Of a DNA stretch of 64,000 bases, positions 55,301 to 63,542 are shown one piece after another. Made by a program: the position numbers and the translations under genes. This DNA is from Chloroflexota bacterium. GTDB taxonomy: Bacteria; Chloroflexota; Anaerolineae; Anaerolineales; Anaerolineaceae. The notes beneath the pieces are model-generated. The model had not been told where the DNA came from, ran no database searches, and was given only the letters and a program-made list of their open reading frames with translations. Position 1 is the first letter of the stretch, and every line of letters begins with the position of its first letter. The stretch is taken from NCBI GenBank assembly GCA_023434145.1, contig JAEYTI010000168.1, positions 20,833 to 84,832 of the forward strand, written 5' to 3'.

Positions 55301-55718
55301 CCCTGATACCCCCCCATCACCTATACCACATGGTTACAATGTACTAGTGATGGACGTGTTCAAAAAGTTCAAAGAGGAAGTAAAAGCCAGGCAGGCCGAA
55401 CAAACACATACGCTCGCCCTTACTACGGCGCAAAAGTATGTATTGCAGGAACTACAAATGTTGATTGGCCAAACCCGAAATATTGATATACAAGGACAAA
55501 TAAGTCATATGTCTGAAATATTCAAACGGCCGCTTTATCAGGCTGTACGACAAGAATTGAATGCGCTCAAAAACCGAGAAGTAAGAGGATCAGACCTCCT
55601 GTCTGCATTGACAAAAATATATCAACGATACGGGCTGCAGAGGGAAGCAGGGCGCCAGACAGAGAGTGAAGAGAAGCCTCTACCGGTGATTGTTTGTAGT
55701 GAAGGGCTGATCAACTAG
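52353..55718 (+). CDS. PLD-like domain fused to SNF2-family helicase
   Basis: 1121 residues from ATG 52353 ([16 protein letters not shown]), preceded by GAGGA; the frame is open from 52311 with a TTG. The N-terminal 200 residues form a phospholipase D-like domain with HAKAYIFD (HxKxxxxD near 147) and [10 protein letters not shown]. The SNF2 motor follows: [13 protein letters not shown] near 296, [10 protein letters not shown] near 374, TATPRN, then the helicase C lobe ([42 protein letters not shown], about 788-830). PLD-SNF2 fusions occur in phage-defence loci beside methyltransferases. Only one HxK half-motif is seen, so nuclease activity would need dimerisation. It is likely an ATP-driven DNA-translocating component. 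Confidence 0.9.
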   Translation: [1121 protein letters not shown]

Positions 55719-55751
55719 TGATGCGATTCATTATGTAGGGAGGAGATCTCA

Positions 55752-56129
55752 ATGAAACGGGATATGGAATTAATCCGAAAGATCCTTTTCGCAATAGAAG
55801 AGAAGTATAAACCGGGTGACGGAGTGTTATTTGGCCTTTCCATTGAAGGATTTGATATGGCAGTAACTGCTGAACACTGCAGCCTACTGTATCAAAAGGG
55901 TCTAATTTCTGCGTATAAACCCTTATATGCAGATAATACTGTTTATGCATTTTCAGTGGGAAACCTTACCAGTTCTGGATATGAATACTTAGAGCTTATC
56001 AGGAATGAAAATGTCTGGGAGAAAACAAAAGAAGAGGTCGAAAAGAAGCAATTGCCAAAGACCATTGAAACAATTGCAAAGATAGCAGGTGTGTTTACAG
56101 GTAACATGCTCAAGGAATTAACGGGGTAA
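55752..56129 (+). CDS. DUF2513 family protein
   Basis: 125 residues. The pattern MKRDMELIRKILFAIEE, HCSLLYQKGLISA, NLTSSGYEYLELIRNENVWEKTKE fits DUF2513, a small winged-helix-like family frequent in mobile elements and defence islands. GGGAGGAG precedes the start. Role unknown. Confidence 0.85.
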   Translation: MKRDMELIRKILFAIEEKYKPGDGVLFGLSIEGFDMAVTAEHCSLLYQKGLISAYKPLYADNTVYAFSVGNLTSSGYEYLELIRNENVWEKTKEEVEKKQLPKTIETIAKIAGVFTGNMLKELTG

Positions 56130-56171
56130 TACTCAACATTCAAAAGAATCAACGCAAAAGGAGTAATAGGA

Positions 56172-56396
56172 ATGGCTGATATAAAGTTTGAGATTGTCAA
56201 GAAGATAGGTGTTCTTTCGAAATCTGGGAAAGGCTGGGCCAAAGAACTTAACCTTATCTCATGGAATGACAGGGATCCCAAATATGATATCCGCGAATGG
56301 TCTCCCGATGGGCAGACTATGGGTAAAGGAGTAACACTCTCAAAAGAAGAACTGGTTACTCTGCGTGACCTGCTGAACAATATGGACTTGTCATAA
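56172..56396 (+). CDS. PC4/YdbC-family ssDNA-binding protein
   Basis: 74 residues: FEIVKKIGVLSKSGKGWAKELNLISWNDRDPKYDIREWSPDGQTMGKGVTLSKEEL is the YdbC-type PC4 fold, which binds single-stranded DNA as a dimer. AAAGGAGT precedes the start. It probably assists the helicases of this array on single-stranded DNA; inferred from context. Confidence 0.9.
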   Translation: MADIKFEIVKKIGVLSKSGKGWAKELNLISWNDRDPKYDIREWSPDGQTMGKGVTLSKEELVTLRDLLNNMDLS

Positions 56397-56438
56397 ATCT
56401 TTATTGCTAATTTAGAAACAATCTCGAGGAACTCATTC

Positions 56439-56741
56439 GTGGATCTTGAAGCCGAATTAACTACTGCTCTGCGGGGAACTTATGAGGCTGCCCGGGCTCG
56501 TGGTTACATTGCCACATACTTTTTGCAAATGCTTGAAGAACATGGAGGACGTGAAACCGCAAAGCGGCTTCTTGCAAAAAGAGAACCCCAAGCAGGCTTG
56601 TTCGAATTGTGGCGGTTAAGTCTGCTGCACGAATCCATGGAAGCGGTGGTGCTGCAAGATCGGTTCCGATCATTATTTACCGAAGATGAACTCGCGGAAG
56701 CGCGCCGACGATTGGAAGAACTCGATTATTTCAAGAAGTAA
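56439..56741 (+). CDS. Small restriction-associated protein of unknown function
   Basis: 100 residues, GTG start with CGAGGA upstream. The pattern YFLQMLEEHGGRETAKRLLAK ... FELWRLSLLHESMEAVVLQDRFRSLFTEDELAEARRRLEEL is a conserved small family that I remember next to restriction and defence genes. No catalytic motif is visible. It is 24 bp from the next gene. Confidence 0.8.
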   Translation: MDLEAELTTALRGTYEAARARGYIATYFLQMLEEHGGRETAKRLLAKREPQAGLFELWRLSLLHESMEAVVLQDRFRSLFTEDELAEARRRLEELDYFKK

Positions 56742-56765
56742 AAGGGGCGATGCCAGGAGGGTGGA

Positions 56766-57305
56766 ATGGATGCCAGAGAAGCTTTTGAAACGCTACAAAA
56801 CTGCATCGGTGAAGAGTTAAGAGGATTACAGAGAAGGGGCGCATTGTACCTTGGAGAAGGAGATACCAACCATGCGCGAGAAGTCATCCAGAAAATCGAT
56901 GCAATCAAAGCGTTAGGCGAAAAGGTATTACAACTTCGTACAGGATGGGAGCAGCTAATTCCTTTTTCTGAGCCTCTTCTCACTGTAATCGGTGAACGCA
57001 CGCCTCCCGGCCAGCAAACTTCAGAGAACCGCTACTGGCTGCCTATACTACAAGCACTGGTTGAATTGGGCGGCAGCGGGCCCACGGCACAAGTTGTTGA
57101 CCGCGTGGGCGAAATAATGTCCCCTATTCTCAGCGATGTTGATAACCAGTCCGTTGAAGCTGGAGAAATACGCTGGCGAAATCGAACCCGCTGGGTGCGA
57201 GCAGACCTGGTAGAAGCAGGCTACATTAGCAATCAAACCGCACATGGGGTTTGGGAGATCACCGAAGAAGGGCGCGAGTACCTATCAAACCGCCAACGTG
57301 GATAG
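56766..57305 (+). CDS. Mrr N-terminal-like winged-helix protein
   Basis: 179 residues. The C-terminal half resembles the Mrr_N winged helix: YWLPILQALVELGGSGPTAQVVDRVGEIM ... IRWRNRTRWVRADLVEAGYISNQTAHGVWEITEEGREYL. The N-terminal half is helical and unassigned. The nuclease domain of Mrr is absent, so it may be a DNA-reading adaptor for another protein of the array. AGGAGGG precedes the start; the next gene begins 49 bp downstream. Confidence 0.8.
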   Translation: MDAREAFETLQNCIGEELRGLQRRGALYLGEGDTNHAREVIQKIDAIKALGEKVLQLRTGWEQLIPFSEPLLTVIGERTPPGQQTSENRYWLPILQALVELGGSGPTAQVVDRVGEIMSPILSDVDNQSVEAGEIRWRNRTRWVRADLVEAGYISNQTAHGVWEITEEGREYLSNRQRG

Positions 57306-57354
57306 GTAGACCTGATCCTTTTCAAGACAACTGCTCACTTATTTGGAGTAACCA

Positions 57355-59484
57355 ATGCAACTGCCTAAAATCGTCGTTCAATCCCAGACGTTAGCCACCA
57401 TATTAACCAGCATGAAAACGGGCGACCTACAAATCCCACGGTTTCAGCGCGAATTCGTCTGGCCAATTTCGAAGACACGCTCTCTTCTAGACAGTATGTA
57501 TAAAGAATTCCCGATTGGGACGTTTTTCCTATGGAAAGCGCCAGATGGAATTCCCCCACTCTCCAGGCCTCTAGCGGAGTTAGGAATACCCGGTACGCAG
57601 CCTGGCGCAAAAGTATCCTATATATTAGATGGACAGCAGCGTCTCACTTCCTTGTACTGTGTTGTAAACGGAATAAACATCGACTCCAAGGAGTATGGAA
57701 AGGTTTGCATCAATTTAGAAGCAGCCACCGAATTCGACGCCAACAATGAAGAGGATTTCAATAAGGATATTTTTGTCTACCGGTCTAGCGATAGTAAACA
57801 ATACATCGCTGTCAAGGATCTGACTGGTATGAATGCACTGAGCCTTTATGATGGTGTTCCGCCAAAGTGGAAGCCAGCCTTTAATAAGGCCTATACCCTC
57901 TTCCAAACGTATCCCTTCTCTGTTGTGTTTATTCAGGAACAAACATTGGCCGATGCAATTGTGATCTTTCAACGAATTAACCAGGCCGGCCAGCGTTTGA
58001 GCCGCTATGATCTTGTTTGCGCGAATGTTTGGCGCGACGATTTCGATTTTCGAAAGCATGTAAGTGAAACAAACAAGTTCTTTGAGAAACACGGGTTTGG
58101 AGAACTTGACGAAACAATATTCACGCAAACCTTTGCACTTGTACTGCATGATGCATGCTCAACCGTAGCCGAACTTTCCCTTCAGACAGATGAAGTAAAA
58201 AAGGCTTGGAAAGACGTAATTAGGGCGTTAGGCCTGGCGGTTGATTTCGTAGTAAATAACATGGGCGTTAAGAAGGCTGCATTTTTACCCTACCGTGGTC
58301 AACTCGTTGTACTTGCGTACTTCTTCTACCACAGGGGAACGGGTGCAATCTCGGCCAATGAACGCGAAATGTTATGGGATTGGTTCTGGCGTGTTACGCT
58401 CTCAGAACGCTACAGTTCTACCAGCCCCACACGCATGGCGGAAGACGCCAGAAAGATGCGCGGATTCCTTGAAGGAGAGCAACCAAGGTTCAATTATCCA
58501 TTGACCGCAACAGTAGATGAAGTGCTACGGACAAAAATGTCAAGTACCACCTCCGCACTGCGTAACGGAGTATTGTGTATGCTGGCATTGAAGCAGCCGC
58601 GGAATTTCAAGGATAACAGCCCGGTAAACTTGAGCGACTCTTTCTTTTCAGATCTCAAACAACCCGAACGACATCATATTTTCCCGGTGGGTTATCTCAA
58701 GGCGCACTCCATCAACCCCAACCAGGTCAATCTCCTTGCAAATTTCTGCTTCATTCCCTCAGATCTAAACAAGGAAATAGGTGCCCGTGCTCCGCATGAA
58801 TATCTGCAGCAATATAAAACCGAGAATCCCAATTTCGATTCCGCAGTTCAGTCCCACCTCATACCAATTGACAAGGATTCCGTGGTTTGGAAGAAGGATC
58901 CCAGCGCCTTCGCGGTATTTTTGCAGGAACGCGCAAAACTCCTGGCAGAGGAGCTTGCCAAATTGGTCAACGAAGGCCCTATTGGCAATTTGCCGGCAGC
59001 CGATCCTGGCACAGTGGAACCGCATTCTGATGTCGATATATTAGAAGTACAAATCCGTGACTTCATCGATGCTCGGTTAACCGCAGTAGCGGGAATAAAT
59101 TATTGGAAGAAAACGATGCCGGGCGATGTCGTTGTTTTTGTGAAAGAGAGGATAACAGGTCACCTTTCTCATCACCCGTATCTCGATGCATCGGAGTTTA
59201 ACAGTGGTCGGGCTCGGCTCGATTTTTGCGATGTATCTCATTACGATAAGATCATCATGAAGAATTGGGACGTGTTCGGCGAGGTCTTCCAGCGTAAGGA
59301 TGATTTCCAAACACATATGAACGCCTTCCGCAACCTACGCAACTGTATTCAACATAATCGTAAACCCACCCAAGTAGAGCAAAAAAATGGTGAGGCGGCA
59401 ATACTGTGGGTACGAGGCGCGTTAGATAAGTTCGATGCCAGCTCATCCACCATTGATCTAGAGAATGGAGATACAGATTTATAA
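57355..59484 (+). CDS. DUF262-HNH (GmrSD-like) protein with C-terminal HEPN-like domain
   Basis: 709 residues. DUF262 domain: LQIPRFQREFVWPISKTRSLLDSMYKEFPIGTFFLW and DGQQRLTSLY near 92, a ParB/Srx-like NTP-using fold. The middle carries a DUF1524-type HNH pattern (ERHHIFPVGYLK near 440, NLLANFCFIPSDLNKEIG). The last 150 residues resemble a Swt1-type HEPN domain, with FRNLRNCIQHNRKP giving RX4H near 660. DUF262-DUF1524 proteins include GmrSD, which cleaves modified phage DNA. The extra HEPN module suggests a second, RNA-directed activity or regulation (inference). GGAGT precedes the start. It overlaps the upstream open frame of the RNase H gene but not its likely start. Confidence 0.88.
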   Translation: MQLPKIVVQSQTLATILTSMKTGDLQIPRFQREFVWPISKTRSLLDSMYKEFPIGTFFLWKAPDGIPPLSRPLAELGIPGTQPGAKVSYILDGQQRLTSLYCVVNGINIDSKEYGKVCINLEAATEFDANNEEDFNKDIFVYRSSDSKQYIAVKDLTGMNALSLYDGVPPKWKPAFNKAYTLFQTYPFSVVFIQEQTLADAIVIFQRINQAGQRLSRYDLVCANVWRDDFDFRKHVSETNKFFEKHGFGELDETIFTQTFALVLHDACSTVAELSLQTDEVKKAWKDVIRALGLAVDFVVNNMGVKKAAFLPYRGQLVVLAYFFYHRGTGAISANEREMLWDWFWRVTLSERYSSTSPTRMAEDARKMRGFLEGEQPRFNYPLTATVDEVLRTKMSSTTSALRNGVLCMLALKQPRNFKDNSPVNLSDSFFSDLKQPERHHIFPVGYLKAHSINPNQVNLLANFCFIPSDLNKEIGARAPHEYLQQYKTENPNFDSAVQSHLIPIDKDSVVWKKDPSAFAVFLQERAKLLAEELAKLVNEGPIGNLPAADPGTVEPHSDVDILEVQIRDFIDARLTAVAGINYWKKTMPGDVVVFVKERITGHLSHHPYLDASEFNSGRARLDFCDVSHYDKIIMKNWDVFGEVFQRKDDFQTHMNAFRNLRNCIQHNRKPTQVEQKNGEAAILWVRGALDKFDASSSTIDLENGDTDL

Positions 59485-59515
59485 AGTACACTTCAGGAAC
59501 ACCTCGGGAAGAAAT

Positions 59516-60142
59516 ATGGCGAAGCAAAAATTCTATGTTGTCTGGAGAGGCCGCAAGACCGGCGTCTTTACCACCTGGACAGAATGTTCCGCGCAGGTGA
59601 CCGGGTTCAATGGCGCCGAATACAAATCCTTTGAAAACCGAGAGGCAGCTGATGCTGCGTTTCAAGCCGCTTATGAAGAATACAAGGGTAAACGAGTTCC
59701 CACTATCAGCCCGGCTATGCTGGAAATTATCGGTAAACCGATTGAAGAAAGTTACTGCGTGGATGCATCTTGCATCGGTTCGCCAGGCCCAATGGAATAT
59801 CAGTGCGTTCATACAACCACTAGACAGCCAATATTCCGTCAGGGTCCTTTTGAGAACGGGACTAACAATGTTGGCGAGTTTCTTGCCATTGTCCATGCCC
59901 TGGCATTATTCAAGAGACGCCATATTACTGCGCCAATTTATACAGATTCGGAAACTGCGATTGCCTGGGTTAGGAATAAAAAGTGTAAAACGAAGCTGCC
60001 CCAAGATGAAAAGAATGTCCCAATTTTTGGCCTAATCACCCGCGCTGAAGATTGGCTAAATGAAAATGAGTATTCGAATGATGTTTTTAAGTGGGACACC
60101 AACGCCTGGGGAGAAATACCAGCAGACTATGGGAGAAAATAA
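59516..60142 (+). CDS. Viroplasmin-RNase H1 protein
   Basis: 208 residues from ATG 59516, preceded by GGGAAG; the frame is open from 59465. The N-terminal 55 residues are a viroplasmin/hybrid-binding domain (FYVVWRGRKTGVFTTWTECSAQVTGFNGAEYKSF). The RNase H fold follows with acidic residues in YCVDASC, NNVGEFLAIVHALAL and IYTDSETAIAWV, plus a C-terminal Asp in KWDTNAW. It would cleave RNA in RNA-DNA hybrids. It is 31 bp after the DUF262 gene, so probably co-transcribed. RNase H in a defence array is unusual; it may act on R-loops made by the neighbouring helicases. Confidence 0.9.
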   Translation: MAKQKFYVVWRGRKTGVFTTWTECSAQVTGFNGAEYKSFENREAADAAFQAAYEEYKGKRVPTISPAMLEIIGKPIEESYCVDASCIGSPGPMEYQCVHTTTRQPIFRQGPFENGTNNVGEFLAIVHALALFKRRHITAPIYTDSETAIAWVRNKKCKTKLPQDEKNVPIFGLITRAEDWLNENEYSNDVFKWDTNAWGEIPADYGRK

Positions 60143-60246
60143 CAAGCAATGTGCTCTGCCAAGAAAAAGATTAAAATTTCGAGCGCCTTACTAACAACAA
60201 TTTGATGTTTTAGAAACGGCTTAGCCGGCCTTATCATCTTTCAGGA

Positions 60247-63200
60247 ATGCCATCAATGACAATAAATAATCAAGCGTCTACCGAGGTCATCCAACTTCTT
60301 GAGAAATTATTTAAAGATTGGGATGCATGGGAGCAAAACAGAGAATATTATATTAACATCCTTTTGCCAGACTTAATGTCAAATTCTAATAATGGAACGA
60401 GTCAGGAAAAAGCTATTGTTCGAGAAATAAAAAAGGTCGCATCTCCTGAAGAGTTGGAACACATTGTCGAAATTGCCGACAATCTCCAAAAACTTAAAAA
60501 GATTAATCAGGAGATTTCCGCATTGTTTGATTGCTTCTATAAAGTGAATGACTTTCGCGCGGCGGAGGTTTTCGCTTTAGGAAATCCCAACCCATCTGTT
60601 AGTTCGATTTTTCAGCAAAAGAAACGAGCAGCTGTTAGCCGAGTGATGGGGCAAGTGAGGTTAGACCTCAACAGGTATGATTTCCGCACTGCAGAAGAAA
60701 CCTTTTTGATAATACGTGATTTTGCATCCAAGACCGAATTGGATGAATATAATCAACTAAGAAATGATAAACAAAAATCATTGATAGAAAATAGAATTGA
60801 CAGAATCAAAGAGGCATGTTGGCTATACCGATTTAATGAAGTGGGACCACTATATGAAGAAATTTCCAACTGGATTTCGTGGGATGAAATAGAACCTATA
60901 ATCCAAGAATCAAAAAACAAACAAGCAGAAGAAGAGAAGCAGCGTTTCGTAAAGAAAACCATTGAGAGAATACAATCACTTTTGAGCCAGTACAATTTTG
61001 ACGAAGCAGAAAAGCAGTATTTCTTCGTCAAAAGCGATTATTCTTTTGATGAGTATCGTCAATCGGTACAATTTTACATTCGAAAACTGGACCGTGAAAA
61101 GTTGACCGCCGAATTGCAGACGGCTTTCAAAAATAGCCATTTCCAATTAGCAGACCAGATATTCCAGAAAACGGACCTACTTACCGTCGATGAGTATAAT
61201 CAGCTCAAAAGCCCTTGGATAAAAGATTTTGTTCAGACGCACTATGGCGAGAAAATAAATATAGAAAAAGCTGCTGCTCTCGCAAATCCTTCTCAAAATT
61301 TGTTGCTTTCGGCTCGTGCAGGTTCTGGTAAAACAACAGTTTTGGGATGTAAGGTTGGTCTTCTCATCGATACAGAGAATGTTCATCCCGACCATATCTT
61401 GGTGATGGCATTCAATACTTCCGCCGCCGGGGAGATTCGCAACCGCATACGGCTCAAGTTCAAGCAGCCGGCTTATGAGAACGCGCGAACCTTCCACAGC
61501 CTGGCAAGCCAACTTGTGCAGCCGGAAGAAGATATCTTATACGATGACAAGGAAGACGTATCCACGCGTAAAATGACGGTGTTCATCCAGCAGATAATGA
61601 AAACGGAGATCAAAAATCCCGTTTTTATTGAAAAGATGTATGAGTTCTTCCGGAAGGAAATGCGAGAAATCGAGCGAGCTGGTTTCACACTCGATGATGA
61701 TAGTTACTTTGATTACCGGCGAAATATGCTTCAGGTTGCTCTAGGCGGTGAAAAGGTGAAGTCGGCCGGGGAAAAGATCATCGCCGATTACCTTTTTGAA
61801 CACGACATCTCCTATAAATATGAGAAAGTATGGTTGTCGGGTTCTCAAATCTACCGTCCGGATTTTTCAATCTATGACCAGCAAAAGGATTTTGTGATTG
61901 AACATTGGGGGATCGATGAGTTTGATCCAAACAAGAGCGTCCCAAAAGAATGGAACCAAACCTGGGATGAGTATTATGCCGAAATGCGATGGAAAAGATC
62001 TTACTGGCAAGGAAAAGAAGAGCCAGCTATCCTAATTGAAACATCCATACGAGATCTGCGCGGCGGGCGGGAGGCATTCGAGAAAATTCTGGAAGAGCGA
62101 TTGTCAAAGGCAGGAATTTTCCGGCCAAAATTATCGCGGCAAGCGTTGATCCAAAAAGTAAAGGACCGTGATTACACGATTACTAAGCTAGCCGAGTTAT
62201 TTACTCAGTTCATCCAAAAAGCCAAGAAACAAATGCTCAAAGCTAAAGATGCACAGGATTTGCTTAAGACTTACCAAGCGAAAGATGAGCGGGAAGCAGC
62301 ATTTATCGATTTGGCCTGCCGAATTTATATGATTTATGAGAAAGCTTTGGTTCGTAATAAAAAGATCGACTTCGATGATTTGATGATGCGGGCGATTGAG
62401 AAAGTCCACCTAACCAAAGGCGAATGCGCCATCTGGCTTGGATCTCCAAAAAGCCGGCCGGTGAAGATGAATGACTTACGCTGGATTCTTCTCGATGAAT
62501 ACCAGGATTTTTCCCGGCTGTTTTTTGAACTGATCGAAGCCATTCGCAAATACAACTCCTCTGTCCGATTATATTGTGTTGGGGATGACTGGCAGGCGAT
62601 CAATGGTTTCGCCGGGTCAGACTTAAATTATTTCACTGGATTTCCCAAATGGGTTGAAAACGCAAGTATCGCAACACTGGCCACGAATTTTCGCAGCCAG
62701 GTGGAAATTGTGAATACAGGGAACCAGTTGATGAGAGGCAAAGGGATGCCGGCACAGGCTTTGCCGGATAAAACCGGTGGTGATGTCCACATTGAGTGGA
62801 TGGACGATACCTGGATAGAAATGCGTGGTGATGAAGCCAAGGCCATCCTGAGGGCAGAACATGAACGGTTTATTATCACGGAGCCCTCGGTCAACGGGAA
62901 TGGAAAGAAATACATCAAAGTCGTGGCTTCCAAGTACCTGAGGCGATGTTACGACATCATCCTAAACCCCAAGAATATCGGGAAGACGATTGCTATCCTT
63001 AACAGGACGAACAGGATTGATGGCGTGCGCTTGAGTGAATTCAAGAAGCATCTGGTTTCTTGTTTTATGCCAGCCGAACTGGAGAAGGTCAAAGACCCTG
63101 GTAAAATGATCGATGTTCAGACGGCGCATAAATATAAAGGCTTGCAAGCGGACCTGGTGATCATTCTCAATGTCACCGATGGCACGTTCCCTTTGCTTCA

Positions 63201-63450
63201 CCCAGACAACGGATTATTTGAAATCTTTGGAAAGAAGCTTGAAGATGCCTTATTGGAAGAGATGCGCCTGTTCTATGTGGCATTGACGCGGGCAACCACT
63301 AGCTTATTTATTCTGACAGAAAGAAATCGTGAATCTTCATTTTTAACTCGATTGGACTGTTATAGATCACCGAATAATCCTTACCAATCAGCGAGATGGA
63401 GCACTAACCCGGATCGTTTTCATTACGAAGCTGAGGAGATTCCTTTTTAG
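60247..63450 (+). CDS. UvrD/HelD-type helicase with N-terminal repeats and embedded nuclease-like segment
   Basis: 1067 residues from ATG 60247; ATG 60256 is better spaced from AGGA and may be the true start. The first 340 residues are helical with repeated units of the type YDFRTAEETFLIIRDF, YNFDEAEKQYFFVKSDY and SHFQLADQIFQKTDLL. The SF1 core has Walker A ARAGSGKTT near 357, MAFNTSAAGEIRNRI, LLDEYQDFSRLFFEL near 748, GDDWQAINGFAGSD, TNFRSQVEIVNTGN, TAHKYKGLQADLVIILN near 958 and FYVALTRAT. Between the motor lobes is IYRPDFSIYDQQKDFVIEHWG (about 534-554), a PD-(D/E)XK-like pattern known from helicase IV relatives. It probably unwinds and may cut DNA. Confidence 0.9.
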   Translation: MPSMTINNQASTEVIQLLEKLFKDWDAWEQNREYYINILLPDLMSNSNNGTSQEKAIVREIKKVASPEELEHIVEIADNLQKLKKINQEISALFDCFYKVNDFRAAEVFALGNPNPSVSSIFQQKKRAAVSRVMGQVRLDLNRYDFRTAEETFLIIRDFASKTELDEYNQLRNDKQKSLIENRIDRIKEACWLYRFNEVGPLYEEISNWISWDEIEPIIQESKNKQAEEEKQRFVKKTIERIQSLLSQYNFDEAEKQYFFVKSDYSFDEYRQSVQFYIRKLDREKLTAELQTAFKNSHFQLADQIFQKTDLLTVDEYNQLKSPWIKDFVQTHYGEKINIEKAAALANPSQNLLLSARAGSGKTTVLGCKVGLLIDTENVHPDHILVMAFNTSAAGEIRNRIRLKFKQPAYENARTFHSLASQLVQPEEDILYDDKEDVSTRKMTVFIQQIMKTEIKNPVFIEKMYEFFRKEMREIERAGFTLDDDSYFDYRRNMLQVALGGEKVKSAGEKIIADYLFEHDISYKYEKVWLSGSQIYRPDFSIYDQQKDFVIEHWGIDEFDPNKSVPKEWNQTWDEYYAEMRWKRSYWQGKEEPAILIETSIRDLRGGREAFEKILEERLSKAGIFRPKLSRQALIQKVKDRDYTITKLAELFTQFIQKAKKQMLKAKDAQDLLKTYQAKDEREAAFIDLACRIYMIYEKALVRNKKIDFDDLMMRAIEKVHLTKGECAIWLGSPKSRPVKMNDLRWILLDEYQDFSRLFFELIEAIRKYNSSVRLYCVGDDWQAINGFAGSDLNYFTGFPKWVENASIATLATNFRSQVEIVNTGNQLMRGKGMPAQALPDKTGGDVHIEWMDDTWIEMRGDEAKAILRAEHERFIITEPSVNGNGKKYIKVVASKYLRRCYDIILNPKNIGKTIAILNRTNRIDGVRLSEFKKHLVSCFMPAELEKVKDPGKMIDVQTAHKYKGLQADLVIILNVTDGTFPLLHPDNGLFEIFGKKLEDALLEEMRLFYVALTRATTSLFILTERNRESSFLTRLDCYRSPNNPYQSARWSTNPDRFHYEAEEIPF

Positions 63451-63542
63451 CCAGCTCATGCCAAAGCCTGTGTCTCTTTAGATGATCACATCCTAGAAAA
63501 AATTTCTAAAACCCGTTGGTGGAGATGTGAAGGAGGATGACC

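Noticed and set aside
48177..63450. Complete BREX or DISARM locus
   Set aside because: The methyltransferase and PLD-SNF2 genes are suggestive, but PglZ, BrxC, BrxL, DrmA and DrmB are not present in the window.
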